Source: an uncultured bacterium
GTDB taxonomy: Bacteria > Bacillota_I > Bacilli_A > RF39 > UBA660
Length of the DNA stretch: 51,265 nucleotides
Direction: 5' to 3'
Assembly (NCBI GenBank): GCA_959020415.1
Contig: CAUERX010000007.1
Span: 1 to 51,265 of the forward strand
Every line of letters begins with the position of its first letter. Positions within the stretch are counted from its first letter, which is position 1. A program made the position numbers and the translations under genes. Below the pieces are notes generated by a model. That model saw nothing but the letters and a program-made list of their open reading frames with translations, was not told the DNA's origin and ran no database searches. Shown one piece after another: positions 1 to 8,689 of the stretch.

Positions 1-20
1 ACTATTTCAACTCAATATTC

Positions 21-54
21 ACAAAAAAACTTTAGTTATTTTTTTAACTAAAGT
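21..54 (-). terminator. Rho-independent terminator of gap operon
   Basis: A 10-bp perfect stem (arms 29-38 and 45-54) with a six-base loop is followed on the minus strand by a run of seven T. It lies about 60 bp beyond the gap stop codon and fits termination of the kinase-gap transcript. Confidence 0.85.
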
Positions 55-112
55 TCGGGTGGGTATATATGGGTATATAAATGATTATTTATTATACAAA
101 TAACCTTATATT

Positions 113-1126
113 TTAATTTTCTTTTTCTGTAAATAAATATTTAGTGGTTCTAACCATTTGAGCGCTATAGCTCATTTCATTATCATACCAAGCAATTACT
201 TTTACTAATTGTTTGCCATCACTTTCTAAAACACTAGTTAATAATCCATCAACTAAAGCGCCATAGTGAGAACCGATAATATCGCTCGAAACTATTGGAT
301 CCTCAGTGTAACCTAAAGTTTGATTAGTTTGCTTTTTGAAGGTATCGTTTATCTCTTCTACCGTAGTTTTACGGCCTAATTCTAAAGTTAAATCAACAAC
401 TGATCCTGTCGTAACTGGCACTCTTAAAGCACTTCCATCTAATTTCCCATCAAGCTCAGGGATTACCTTTCCTAAAGCAGTAGCAGCACCGGTAGAAGCA
501 GGAATTATATTAGCCGCAGCAGCTCTACCTCTTCGCGATTTTGCGCCTTTTTTATGTGGAACATCTAAAACAGTTTGATCATTAGTATAAGCATGTACTG
601 TTGTCATATAGCCTTTTAAAATTTTAAATTCATTATTTAAAACATTAACAACTGGAGCCAAACAATTGGTAGTGCATGAAGCTGCACTTATTATTTGTTC
701 TGTGCCATCTAAGATATTCTCATTAACACCATAGACAATTGTCTTTAAATCACCTTTAGCGGGTGCGGAAATTATAACCTTTTTAGCACCAGCTTTAATA
801 TGAGCTTCAGCCTTTTCTTTACTCGTAAATTTACCAGTGCATTCAAATACAGCATCAACTTCTAATTCTTGCCACGGCAAATTAACTGGGTCCATTTCAG
901 AATAAATTTTGATTTTACGACCACTTACAATAATACCGTCTTCATCATAAGTAATTTCATCAGTTTTGTATGAACGATGAGATGTATCATATTTTAGAAG
1001 ATAAGCTAATTGCTCAGGATCAGTTAAATCATTAATAGCTACAACCTCAAAATCTTTGTCATCCTCCATTAATCTAAAAACTAATCTACCAATTCTTCCA
1101 AATCCATTAATAGCTACTTTTATCAT
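113..1126 (-). CDS. gap: Type I glyceraldehyde-3-phosphate dehydrogenase
   Basis: NAD-dependent glycolytic enzyme converting glyceraldehyde-3-phosphate to 1,3-bisphosphoglycerate in the cytosol. The 337-residue length is typical of the family. The N-terminal Rossmann motif GFGRIGR is at residues 8-14, the catalytic cysteine is Cys151 in SCTTNC, and the catalytic His is in HAYTNDQ near residue 178. The ATG is preceded by AGGAAAGGA. It is the downstream gene of a two-gene minus-strand unit, 15 bp after the TGS-kinase gene, and is followed by a strong terminator. Nothing is unusual in the active site. Cofactor preference (NAD versus NADP) was not resolved, but a glycolytic role is most likely. 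Confidence 0.97.
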   Translation of the reverse strand: MIKVAINGFGRIGRLVFRLMEDDKDFEVVAINDLTDPEQLAYLLKYDTSHRSYKTDEITYDEDGIIVSGRKIKIYSEMDPVNLPWQELEVDAVFECTGKFTSKEKAEAHIKAGAKKVIISAPAKGDLKTIVYGVNENILDGTEQIISAASCTTNCLAPVVNVLNNEFKILKGYMTTVHAYTNDQTVLDVPHKKGAKSRRGRAAAANIIPASTGAATALGKVIPELDGKLDGSALRVPVTTGSVVDLTLELGRKTTVEEINDTFKKQTNQTLGYTEDPIVSSDIIGSHYGALVDGLLTSVLESDGKQLVKVIAWYDNEMSYSAQMVRTTKYLFTEKEN

Positions 1127-1141
1127 ATAATCATTCCTTTC

Positions 1142-2803
1142 CTATCCATTATAAATGCCTTCACCAATAAACTCCCTTAAAATTGAATCCTTTGGAACCT
1201 CTTCACTAGATATTGGTAAAAATTGACGTAATAGATTGATTAATCTAATTGCTTCAGCATAAACATCACTTGTCGATTTTATACCATACAACAATGGTTC
1301 CGCATATATTCTTAAAACGCCAATTTCATAACTTAAAGCTGAATTAATAACAATATCAACATCATCTTGATATGGATAAATGTTCTCCACAGCTTCTTTA
1401 TCAACGTTATGCCATATCTTGAGTGTGGCTTCGGCACCTGTTCCACGGAATCTACTATCTCTAACTATTCTTCGAAGTTTTCGAAGGTCTGTTGTTCTGA
1501 CACGATTATGATTGTCAATTTTTAGTTGAACGATTGGTGTAACAAAAATTTTAAATTTATTTTCACGCTTAATATTTTTTGTCAAGGTATCATTTAAGGT
1601 ATGAATTCCTTCAACTAGTAAAATATCATCGTCACCAATCCTTAAATAATTATCATCGTAAATTTTTTTACCTTTAACAAAGTCAAATTTTGGAATATTT
1701 ACTTTTTCACCGCGCATTAATCTTTTCAAATGATTATTAAATAATTCAGTGTCAGTTGCTTTAATATTAGCGTAATCATATTCACCATTTTCGTCTCTTG
1801 GCGTTTTATCACGATCAACAAAATAATCATCTAGTGAAATTTGATGAGGCTTTAACCCCTTAGCTCTTAAATATAAAGCTAGTTTTTTAGTTGTCGTGGT
1901 TTTTCCACTAGATGATGGTCCTGATAATAAAATTAATTTAATATCCTTTCTTTTATGGTAGATTTTTTCAGCAACAATTGATAACTGATTTTCATAATGA
2001 GTTTCAAATAGTCTAATTGCATCTGTGTAGTTTCCATTGGCCCCAATTTCGTTTAAATCGGCAACCATGTCAATATCAATTAGTTTCCCCCATTCTTCGT
2101 ACTCTTTGTATTTTTCAAAGATTTTTTCATGGTGTTGGTACTTGGTGACAACTCTTGGATGATTTAAATCGGGATAACTAATAACAAAGCTACTATTTCC
2201 TAAATAGTTAATTTTAAAACGATTAATTTGACCAGTGTTATGAACAATAGGTCCAAAGAAATAATCATATACATCATTTAAGCGATTAAGATCAACAGTT
2301 GAATTACTTGTGTAATTTAAATTTTTAACTTTATCTATTTGTCCATTTTTACGGAAATATTTTATAGCATCAAACCTTGAAACTTTACTTTTAGTAAAAA
2401 GCAATTTTTGTTTAACTAATTCTTGCATTTTAACTTCTAGCATTTCTATATGCTTCTTAGTTACTCGCTGATTTACTATTTCACAGTAAATTCCATTATC
2501 TAGTGAATAATTAATTAAAACATCCGCTTTAGGATTTAATACTTCTTTGGCAGCAACAATGACTAAAAATTCAAGACTGCGGCTATAGATACGATTTCCC
2601 ACGCGACTACTACGATCCAAAAATTCAACAGTACTATTTTCGGTGACTGGACAGTTTAAGTCAACAGCAACATGGTTTAATTTGGCACCTAGAATTGGAT
2701 ATTCAAAATCTTTTTGAACAAGCTTACTAACTTCGTATAAACTAGTCCCAGGAATAATATCATCAATATAGGTGTCTTTGTATTTTAATTTAATTTTTCG
2801 CAT
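1142..2803 (-). CDS. TGS-domain nucleoside (uridine-type) kinase
   Basis: 553-residue protein. An N-terminal TGS-like domain (about residues 1-65) and a region like the second domain of threonyl-tRNA synthetase precede a phosphoribulokinase/uridine-kinase domain. The P-loop GPSSSGKTTTTKK starts near residue 293. Further conserved elements are SLDDYFVDR and a later region rich in RDSRFRGT. This architecture is a known Firmicutes family annotated as nucleoside kinase, and the true substrate is not established. An upstream extension to 2836 is possible, but AGGAAGGG sits just before the ATG at 2803, so that start is preferred. It is cotranscribed with gap and has a good promoter at 2827-2855. 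Confidence 0.88.
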   Translation of the reverse strand: MRKIKLKYKDTYIDDIIPGTSLYEVSKLVQKDFEYPILGAKLNHVAVDLNCPVTENSTVEFLDRSSRVGNRIYSRSLEFLVIVAAKEVLNPKADVLINYSLDNGIYCEIVNQRVTKKHIEMLEVKMQELVKQKLLFTKSKVSRFDAIKYFRKNGQIDKVKNLNYTSNSTVDLNRLNDVYDYFFGPIVHNTGQINRFKINYLGNSSFVISYPDLNHPRVVTKYQHHEKIFEKYKEYEEWGKLIDIDMVADLNEIGANGNYTDAIRLFETHYENQLSIVAEKIYHKRKDIKLILLSGPSSSGKTTTTKKLALYLRAKGLKPHQISLDDYFVDRDKTPRDENGEYDYANIKATDTELFNNHLKRLMRGEKVNIPKFDFVKGKKIYDDNYLRIGDDDILLVEGIHTLNDTLTKNIKRENKFKIFVTPIVQLKIDNHNRVRTTDLRKLRRIVRDSRFRGTGAEATLKIWHNVDKEAVENIYPYQDDVDIVINSALSYEIGVLRIYAEPLLYGIKSTSDVYAEAIRLINLLRQFLPISSEEVPKDSILREFIGEGIYNG

Positions 2804-2826
2804 TGTACCCTTCCTATTCTTTTTTA

Positions 2827-2855
2827 ATTTTATCAAAAATATATTATTTTGTCAG
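2827..2855 (-). promoter_or_regulatory. Sigma-A promoter of kinase-gap operon
   Basis: On the minus strand CTGACA (2850-2855) is separated by 17 bp from TAAAAT (2827-2832), and TG precedes the -10 by one base (extended -10). It lies 24 bp upstream of the chosen start codon. Confidence 0.65.
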
Positions 2856-2914
2856 TATTTTTGATGAATAAAATCAGCCATTTACACTTATTATAAGATT
2901 AGGAGGCGATTTAA

Positions 2915-3481
2915 ATGTTGATACCTAATGTGGTTGAAAAAAGTAACGATGGTGAGAGAGTTTATGATATATATAGCAGATTATTAAAGGATAGGATTAT
3001 TATTTTAAGTGGCGAGATAGATGATAACTTAGCTAATAGCATTGTTGGACAATTGTTATATTTAGATTCAGTTAATCATGACGATATTAGTATTTATATT
3101 AATTCACCTGGTGGCAGTATAACATCGGGAATGGCAATTTACGATACAATGAATTTTGTCAAAAGCAAAGTTTCTACTATTTGTATTGGAATGGCGGCCA
3201 GTATGGCAGCGTTTTTACTTTCAAGCGGAGAAAAAGGTTTGAGATTTGGTTTACCTAATAGTGAGGTAATGATCCATCAGCCGCTAGGTGGGGCTCAAGG
3301 CCAAGCAACAGAAATTAAAATTGCAGCTGAAAGAATTTTAAAACTAAAAGAAAAACTTAATAAGATTTTAAGTGAAAATACTGGTCAAGATTTGTCAAAA
3401 ATTGAAGATGATACGGAAAGAGATCATTTTCTATCAGCCGAGGAAGCAGTTCAATATGGCTTAATTGACAAAATAATTTAA
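2915..3481 (+). CDS. clpP: ATP-dependent Clp protease proteolytic subunit
   Basis: Serine peptidase that assembles into a tetradecameric chamber and degrades proteins delivered by ClpX or ClpC ATPases. At 188 residues it is slightly short but complete. The catalytic triad is visible: Ser96 in GMAASMAAF, His121 in MIHQPLGG and Asp170 in ERDHF. A strong AGGAGG Shine-Dalgarno lies seven bases upstream of the ATG. It is monocistronic, divergent from the kinase-gap operon, and ends at a hairpin shared with the convergent surface gene. I did not see a CtsR-type heptad operator in the 110-bp upstream gap. Confidence 0.96.
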   Translation: MLIPNVVEKSNDGERVYDIYSRLLKDRIIILSGEIDDNLANSIVGQLLYLDSVNHDDISIYINSPGGSITSGMAIYDTMNFVKSKVSTICIGMAASMAAFLLSSGEKGLRFGLPNSEVMIHQPLGGAQGQATEIKIAAERILKLKEKLNKILSENTGQDLSKIEDDTERDHFLSAEEAVQYGLIDKII

Positions 3482-3505
3482 AAAAGCTCAATTTGAGCTT
3501 TTTAT
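3482..3505. terminator. Bidirectional terminator, clpP / surface gene
   Basis: Palindrome AAAAGCTC...GAGCTTTT flanked by A and T runs, directly after the clpP stop. The stop codon of the convergent surface gene (3488-3490) lies inside the stem, so one hairpin serves both genes. Confidence 0.8.
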
Positions 3506-4387
3506 TGTATAGGGATTAATACTAGTTCCATCACCTTGCAAACTGATATTTCCATCTAAATATAAAACAGGGTATACTGAACTTTTTTCAAAGGCAGGTA
3601 GCTGTTCAAGAGAATTAGAAAAATGCCATACTTTATCTTGAACTTCACTGACAGAATTTATAAACCAGAATTTGGTATTTTCTTTATATAAATAGTTACT
3701 TTTATGGCAAGATAAATCTTTGTCATTGAGTGATTTTACAGAGGTACATAAAGTATCATTACTTGCGGTAATATAATCAGAAATGTTTATTAAACCTATA
3801 TATCCATTCCATGTTTTACTAGCTTCAGCAATTTGTAATTCATCATTAGTAATTTTCATATTTTCAGTAGCTGGCTTAATAGCTCCGATATTAAATGCGT
3901 GTTCTACTACCTGTTTTTTAGAATTATCTGCCATCTGATTTAAATATATATTGTTTAAATAATCTTGGATTGTAGAGTTTTCCCAAGTGTTTAACTTATT
4001 TGAATCCCAAGGCAATTCTATATCTAATGGACTTTCTTTAACTATTTTTACACTACCATCTTCTTCAACAGAAATTATTTTCCAGTTTTCATTATTAAAA
4101 GTTAAATTATTATTGGGATTTTGTCCTTTATAAATATATCTGCTTTTAGAATGTGCGCTTCTTAAATTCTTATTACTTTCGGCCACATAAAGCCCATCAC
4201 CTTCAGTAACAACATTTTGTGATAAAAAATTAGCCGCGGTTAGCGTTTTTATATTTCCTTTAGCACCTATAGTTAGTTTAGTACTAAAAGCTGCATAACC
4301 TACCGTCATAATTAAAAGCAGACATATAGCTGAACCAACTAATAATTTAACTTGCCCATTATTTTTTCTTTGTTTAACTTTACTCAT
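3488..4387 (-). CDS. Secreted/surface protein, paralog A of a local family
   Basis: 299 residues. A lysine/arginine-rich start, one hydrophobic segment (about residues 13-33) and the motif GYAAFSTKLTI suggest export with an anchor or processed leader. The mature part has no motif I recognise. It aligns along its length with the protein at 29733-30731: GDGLYV, NPNNNLTFNNENWKI, WNGYIGLINISDY and the C-terminal GDGTSINPYTI all have counterparts. Paired cysteines in the second half may form disulphides. The start at 4387 has GGTGA four bases upstream. A longer frame to 4444 has no ribosome site. Unlike its paralog it has a fixed-length promoter. The function is unknown and cell-surface display is inferred. 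Confidence 0.75.
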   Translation of the reverse strand: MSKVKQRKNNGQVKLLVGSAICLLLIMTVGYAAFSTKLTIGAKGNIKTLTAANFLSQNVVTEGDGLYVAESNKNLRSAHSKSRYIYKGQNPNNNLTFNNENWKIISVEEDGSVKIVKESPLDIELPWDSNKLNTWENSTIQDYLNNIYLNQMADNSKKQVVEHAFNIGAIKPATENMKITNDELQIAEASKTWNGYIGLINISDYITASNDTLCTSVKSLNDKDLSCHKSNYLYKENTKFWFINSVSEVQDKVWHFSNSLEQLPAFEKSSVYPVLYLDGNISLQGDGTSINPYTIKSSN

Positions 4388-4397
4388 AGTCTCACCT

Positions 4398-4432
4398 AAG
4401 CTTATTATAACTAATAAAATAAGCTTTTTCAA
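4398..4432 (-). promoter_or_regulatory. Promoter overlapped by an inverted repeat
   Basis: On the minus strand TTGAAA (4427-4432), a 17-bp spacer and TATAAT (4404-4409) form a near-consensus promoter for the surface gene. A perfect 9-bp inverted repeat (AAGCTTATT at 4398-4406, complement at 4418-4426) overlaps the -10 and the spacer, the placement expected of a repressor operator. No cognate regulator is identifiable. Confidence 0.65.
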
Positions 4433-4489
4433 TAAGGAAAACAAGGGTTTGACACTATATCGCGACTCTCGTTAATTGTTTTACTCTAT

Positions 4490-4520
4490 TAAAAAAATTG
4501 CTAACGAATTAGCAATCTTT
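4490..4520. terminator. Terminator downstream of SASP gene
   Basis: 8-bp stem (4497-4504 with 4509-4516), four-base loop, T run on both strands. It terminates the minus-strand SASP transcript. Confidence 0.8.
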
Positions 4521-4547
4521 TTGTTATTGGTTAAAATCTATTCTCAA

Positions 4548-4751
4548 TTATTTAGAATATTTAGTACCACTTAATTGTTGTTGACCCATTTGTACAAGTC
4601 TTTTAGTAATTTCTCCACCTACAGAACCGTTAGCTCTGCTAGTAGCTTCTGGACCCATTTGAACTCCTAATTCGTTAGCTATTTCATATTTCATTTGTTC
4701 GATAGCTTGTTTAGCTCCTGGAACTACTAATTTACTATTATTACTATTCAT
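4548..4751 (-). CDS. Alpha/beta-type small acid-soluble spore protein
   Basis: 67-residue DNA-binding protein that coats and protects spore DNA and is later degraded by the GPR protease to feed outgrowth. Typical features are visible: a Asn/Ser-rich start, KYEIANELG containing the GPR cleavage region, and the conserved GPEATSRANGSVGGEITKRLV. Length and composition match the SspA/SspB class. The ATG at 4751 follows AGGAGGTG at optimal distance. A GTG nine bases upstream lies inside that ribosome site and is rejected. It is monocistronic with its own terminator. A sigma-G-like promoter is at 4775-4803. This is one of several sporulation markers in the window. Confidence 0.95.
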   Translation of the reverse strand: MNSNNSKLVVPGAKQAIEQMKYEIANELGVQMGPEATSRANGSVGGEITKRLVQMGQQQLSGTKYSK

Positions 4752-4774
4752 ACGTTTCACCTCCTGTACATTAA

Positions 4775-4803
4775 TATAGTGTGTACATTTGGCGATAAAA
4801 TAC
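4775..4803 (-). promoter_or_regulatory. Possible sigma-G promoter of SASP gene
   Basis: On the minus strand GTATT (4799-4803), 17 bp, then CACTATA (4775-4781). This resembles the forespore sigma-G pattern (GYATR and CATNNTA) with one mismatch in each element. Its position upstream of an SASP gene supports the reading, but the match is imperfect. Confidence 0.4.
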
Positions 4804-4826
4804 GTTTTTTTAAGTGGTAATTTTTG

Positions 4827-5996
4827 TTAAAGAATATCTTCAAATTTATTAGTTTCAAAATTGGTAATGGTCTCAATATTATCAATACATTTATCAATTA
4901 AAGTTTCATAATCAAATTCTTTTTCATAGGCTAAACATTTGCTTAACTTTGGATTTATGACTGGATGTTTTGGAACAAAAATAGTACAACAATCTTCAAA
5001 AGGAAGAATACTAATTTCATAAGTTCCTATTTTTTGTGATAAATTAATTATTTCTAATTTATCAAAACAAGCTACCGGACGAATAATTGGCATGTTAGTA
5101 ACGCTATTAATACATGTCATACTGCTAAGTGTTTGACTAGCAACCTGGCCAATACTTTCACCATTTACAATTATTTGGGCACCAATTTTTTCTGAGTACT
5201 TTTCAGCGATGCGATACATCATTCTTCGCATAATGGTTATCATATAAGTATCAGGGCATTTTTTAAAAATTGTTTCTTGAATCTCAGTAAATGGAACGAT
5301 ATGAACTTTTATATGTCCTGAATATTCATTTAAAATACTAGCTAACTTTAGAACTTTGTTTTTTGCTTCATCGCTAGTATGTGGTGGTGATTCGAAATAT
5401 AAACATTCGATGTTCACGCCCCTTTTTAAGGTTAGATATCCAGCAACCGGACTATCAATTCCTCCACTTAACATAAGAAGTCCAGTCCCTTGAATTCCGA
5501 CTGGATAACCTCCACTACCTTTTATCTCATTAGTATAAACAAATGTCCCATTGTTTCTAATTTCTACCGTTAAGGTTATGTCTGGTTGATGGACGTCAAC
5601 TTTAAAATCTGTATTTTTTAAAATTAATCCACCTAATTTTCTACTGTATTCCATTGAAGGAATAGGATAATTTTTGTCTGCACGATTAGTAACTACTTTA
5701 AAAGTCTTTTTACCTTTATCCATAATTTCTAATGCCTTATTTAATACGTCTTCAATATTATTATTAACTTTATGGCAAATTGCTATACTATATATACCAA
5801 AAACTTTTTGTAATTTGCTGGCAATTTTTTCAGCATCATTACATTTTACATACATTCTTACACGGTCTTTAGTAATTTCTATTTCTTCGTCCTTTAATAA
5901 GTTTCGGATATTTTTTTCTAAAACATTAATGAAAAATTTGCGGTTATCTTTTTTTGTTGTAAGTTCACCATATTTTATTAGTATTAACTGATTCAT
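4827..5996 (-). CDS. thiI: tRNA 4-thiouridine synthetase / sulfurtransferase
   Basis: Adenylates U8 of tRNA and transfers sulfur to form s4U; in many bacteria it also feeds thiazole synthesis. 389 residues: N-terminal ferredoxin-like and THUMP regions (about 1-165), then a PP-loop ATPase domain with LSGGIDSPVAGY near residues 175-186. The cysteines in EDCCTIF near residue 335 match the conserved catalytic-cysteine region. There is no C-terminal rhodanese domain, as in Bacillus-type ThiI. GAGG lies upstream of the ATG. The usual dedicated cysteine desulfurase partner is not adjacent, so sulfur must come from one encoded elsewhere. Confidence 0.93.
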   Translation of the reverse strand: MNQLILIKYGELTTKKDNRKFFINVLEKNIRNLLKDEEIEITKDRVRMYVKCNDAEKIASKLQKVFGIYSIAICHKVNNNIEDVLNKALEIMDKGKKTFKVVTNRADKNYPIPSMEYSRKLGGLILKNTDFKVDVHQPDITLTVEIRNNGTFVYTNEIKGSGGYPVGIQGTGLLMLSGGIDSPVAGYLTLKRGVNIECLYFESPPHTSDEAKNKVLKLASILNEYSGHIKVHIVPFTEIQETIFKKCPDTYMITIMRRMMYRIAEKYSEKIGAQIIVNGESIGQVASQTLSSMTCINSVTNMPIIRPVACFDKLEIINLSQKIGTYEISILPFEDCCTIFVPKHPVINPKLSKCLAYEKEFDYETLIDKCIDNIETITNFETNKFEDIL

Positions 5997-6104
5997 AATA
6001 TTCCTCGTTTCCTACGTTATTATACTATAATTTTATTTTTATTTAAAGTCTCCAAGGATTAATTATAATCCTTTTTATTTACTTTATTTTAATTTTTAAA
6101 TTAA

Positions 6105-6116
6105 ATATGGTATAAT
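6105..6116 (+). promoter_or_regulatory. Extended -10 promoter
   Basis: TGGTATAAT (-10 at 6111-6116) lies 24 bp upstream of the HAD-like gene start. No good -35 hexamer is visible, consistent with an extended -10 promoter. Confidence 0.5.
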
Positions 6117-6140
6117 AAGCGAAATTGAAGGAGGCGCATT

Positions 6141-6692
6141 ATGAAGAAAAGCGTTTTAACAGTCTTTGATATCGAAGGAACACTACCAGAAAGCAAAGGT
6201 GGTCAAAATAATGAGGCATATGAATCACTTTTTAATATTTTAAATGAGATTGGTGAAAAAAGTGAAGCTGACGAGGTTTTATTTTCTCTATCTTCAACTG
6301 CCGACAAAGAAAAAGTTTTGGAAAAACTTAATGACCTTATACCATACATGGAAGGGACTATTATTAAACCAAGTATTCAATACAGTGGTACTGAAGGTTT
6401 TGATTCTTTTGGCAATCCTGTTTCTGAATATCCAAAGAACACACCTAAAACTGATTTATTAAAACAGCAGGTAGGTTTTTTAGAAGCTGAAGGTCATCAA
6501 GTCTCTGATGTGATATTTACAGATGATTTAGGTGAAATGTATCCTTTTAATAATTTTCACGATACTTATAAAGGAATTGAAACTACGGTAATTTGCCCAG
6601 AATATCCTAATCCATTACCTTTTGAAGATATTATTCAAGGACTTCAAAATAAATTAACAAGTCTTGAAAAATCAGAAATGCCTAAAATATAA
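6141..6692 (+). CDS. HAD-like hydrolase family protein, function unknown
   Basis: 183 residues, cytosolic, no signal or membrane segment. The N-terminal VFDIEGT (Asp10, Glu12) resembles HAD motif I with Glu in place of the second Asp, as in enolase-phosphatases. LFSLSST near residue 48 could be motif II and FTDDLGEMYPF near residue 127 resembles the acidic motif IV. I do not recognise a subfamily, and substrate and role are open. A strong GGAGG precedes the ATG. It stands alone between thiI (divergent) and ezrA (convergent), with a shared terminator. The HAD assignment rests on short motifs and is moderate. Confidence 0.6.
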   Translation: MKKSVLTVFDIEGTLPESKGGQNNEAYESLFNILNEIGEKSEADEVLFSLSSTADKEKVLEKLNDLIPYMEGTIIKPSIQYSGTEGFDSFGNPVSEYPKNTPKTDLLKQQVGFLEAEGHQVSDVIFTDDLGEMYPFNNFHDTYKGIETTVICPEYPNPLPFEDIIQGLQNKLTSLEKSEMPKI

Positions 6693-6725
6693 AAAACAAT
6701 ACATTTGATAGTATTGTTTTTTTGT
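6693..6725. terminator. Bidirectional terminator, HAD-like gene / ezrA
   Basis: 10-bp stem (6693-6702 with 6711-6720) flanked by A and T runs. It sits between convergent stop codons at 6692 and 6727. Confidence 0.85.
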
Positions 6726-6726
6726 A

Positions 6727-8448
6727 TTATTTAGCTTCTTCACTATAGAAATCTAGTAACTTATCATAAATCCCTGGCTCAATTTTATTTAATGAGTTAA
6801 TTGTTAACTCTAATGATTTTTTATATTCACCTTTATTGAATAATACTTCTGAATAGGTTAAATTTTTATCTAATTCTTGTTCATTAGAACGATAACGATT
6901 ACCATAGACGATGGCCATTTCAGCAAACATTGCTGTTTTCATCATTTCCTTTGTTTTACCAAATAATTTTAAGGCAAGATCTCTTGCTGTATCAACTCTG
7001 GTATTTAAAGTTTCAATGGTTAATGGTTTTTTATCTAATTCTTTTACTATTTCTTTGATAGCTTCACTGGCTTCCTTTAATTCAACGTAATAACTATTTG
7101 GAATAACTGGTAAATTATAATTTCTAATTTGACCTTTGGCATCTTTAAGTAATACGTTAACTTCATCAAGCTGTTGTCTAGCGCGAACTTCATCGTCATG
7201 CATACTTCCGATAATGTTTAATGATCTATCTAATTTATCCTCAATATTTGTTAATTTGACAACTAGTCTTTCAACTTCTTCGGTCAGCTTTGAATAGGCA
7301 AAAGTATGATTACTAGTGTGCCCCATTAGAGTATTGTAGTCATCATTTAGACTTTTTAATTCAACTCTAACTTCTTCTAATGATTTAATGTCTTCAGGTT
7401 CTAGACTATACATATTTTTAAGGTCATCCATTTGATCAAAAATATCGTTAACTAAACTGTTAGTTTTGTCTAATTTAGTTTTTAAGGTTTTATTGGCTTC
7501 TTCATATTCTATTTTAATTATCTTTTCTTTTTCGAAATCAGTAAATAATGATTCAAAATATTCAGTTAAAACTTTTAATTCAAATAGACTATCTTCTAAA
7601 TCAAGTACTTTGGCTCTATCTAAAATATCTTTAATTTTTTTAGTAGCTTCATCAATATTGAATTCAACATTTAAATAATCTAGTGGATAACCCTCTTCGG
7701 ACATTTTATTATATATAGCAGTTATTTCTTCCATTTTTTTAGGTAAAATACCTTCTGCAATTAAAACTATCGAGGGCATTTCTTCAACTACAACTTCAAT
7801 ATGTCTAAGCATTTCTTCAATAGCATTTACGATGGTATTAACTTCGTCGTATTCGTTTTTATCCATAATAGTTTCAAAGTCTTCAAAACGTTTTGCAATA
7901 TTTTCAAACTGAAGTTCAACTGAAGACCCAATATCACCAAATTCTGATCTTGTCTCATTAAACTTTTCAAAAAGCTCACGATATTTGGCCTTTAATTTAG
8001 TTATAACTGCACGGCTACGTTCTTCACTAGTCGTAAGCTCTTTTATTTCATCTAATAGAAATTCTGATTTAGTACGAACTTTATAAATTTCCATCTCCAA
8101 TTTGGCTATTTTGTACATAGTACTTTTATAATCCATTTTAGATAGTGAATATTCGGCTTCAATCAGCATATCAGTTATCTTTGGTATTCTAGTTTCCTTA
8201 ATGTCCTCAAGTCGCTCCTGCCAATCATTATACATAACTTCAAGTTTTTCATTTTTTAAATATGATTCAACTTTAGCAAGCTCAGGAGCTACGGGAGCTG
8301 TATCTATTTGGTTTTTTTGATATTCTAAATCTTCAAGCAATTGTTTAAACTTTTTCTTTTTATAACGTTTCATAACCTTTAAAATTATGAAAAGAACAAT
8401 AATTGTTAGAGCAAAAGCTAAAACTGCAAATAAAAGTGTATTGTCCAT
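6727..8448 (-). CDS. ezrA: Septation ring formation regulator EzrA
   Basis: 573-residue membrane-anchored division protein that modulates FtsZ ring assembly and coordinates wall synthesis. A single N-terminal transmembrane helix (about residues 5-26) is followed by basic residues and then a long, almost entirely helical coiled-coil domain organised in spectrin-like repeats. This is the EzrA layout and the length is typical. The ATG at 8448 follows AGGTGA. The in-frame GTG at 8463 lies inside the upstream region and is rejected. It is monocistronic. EzrA is characteristic of Bacilli and supports the taxonomic reading. Confidence 0.9.
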   Translation of the reverse strand: MDNTLLFAVLAFALTIIVLFIILKVMKRYKKKKFKQLLEDLEYQKNQIDTAPVAPELAKVESYLKNEKLEVMYNDWQERLEDIKETRIPKITDMLIEAEYSLSKMDYKSTMYKIAKLEMEIYKVRTKSEFLLDEIKELTTSEERSRAVITKLKAKYRELFEKFNETRSEFGDIGSSVELQFENIAKRFEDFETIMDKNEYDEVNTIVNAIEEMLRHIEVVVEEMPSIVLIAEGILPKKMEEITAIYNKMSEEGYPLDYLNVEFNIDEATKKIKDILDRAKVLDLEDSLFELKVLTEYFESLFTDFEKEKIIKIEYEEANKTLKTKLDKTNSLVNDIFDQMDDLKNMYSLEPEDIKSLEEVRVELKSLNDDYNTLMGHTSNHTFAYSKLTEEVERLVVKLTNIEDKLDRSLNIIGSMHDDEVRARQQLDEVNVLLKDAKGQIRNYNLPVIPNSYYVELKEASEAIKEIVKELDKKPLTIETLNTRVDTARDLALKLFGKTKEMMKTAMFAEMAIVYGNRYRSNEQELDKNLTYSEVLFNKGEYKKSLELTINSLNKIEPGIYDKLLDFYSEEAK

Positions 8449-8645
8449 TTTATCACCTAGCACTATTTTAGCACAATTTTGTCGACTTTTGTATGTTTTT
8501 GAGATATTTTATAAATTTTGCTTAATGAGAATTGATATAATAAAAAACTAAGATTTTATAAATATTAAGTTTTTACTAAATATTATATTTCATTTCAACA
8601 TACATTTAACGGAGCTATATTTAAGAAAAATCAGATAAAAAGGTA

Positions 8646-8674
8646 TTGACTTAAAAGGAAAAACATAATATAAT
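8646..8674 (+). promoter_or_regulatory. Strong sigma-A promoter of rpsD
   Basis: TTGACT (8646-8651), 17-bp spacer, TATAAT (8669-8674). It drives the long structured rpsD leader. The stretch from 8449 to 8645 before it holds nothing else I can identify. Confidence 0.85.
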
Positions 8675-8689
8675 TAAAGAGCGCGTACT

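Noticed and set aside
336..578. Plus-strand open frame inside gap
   Set aside because: Antisense shadow of a certain gene, with no ribosome site and no recognisable protein.
2861..2900. Sigma-A promoter or CtsR operator for clpP
   Set aside because: TTGATG and TATTAT are present but spaced 22 bp apart, and no GGTCAAA-type repeat is seen, so nothing could be supported.
8464..8640. A gene or RNA in the ezrA-rpsD gap before the rpsD promoter
   Set aside because: Only AT-rich sequence with no open frame, ribosome site or convincing structure.
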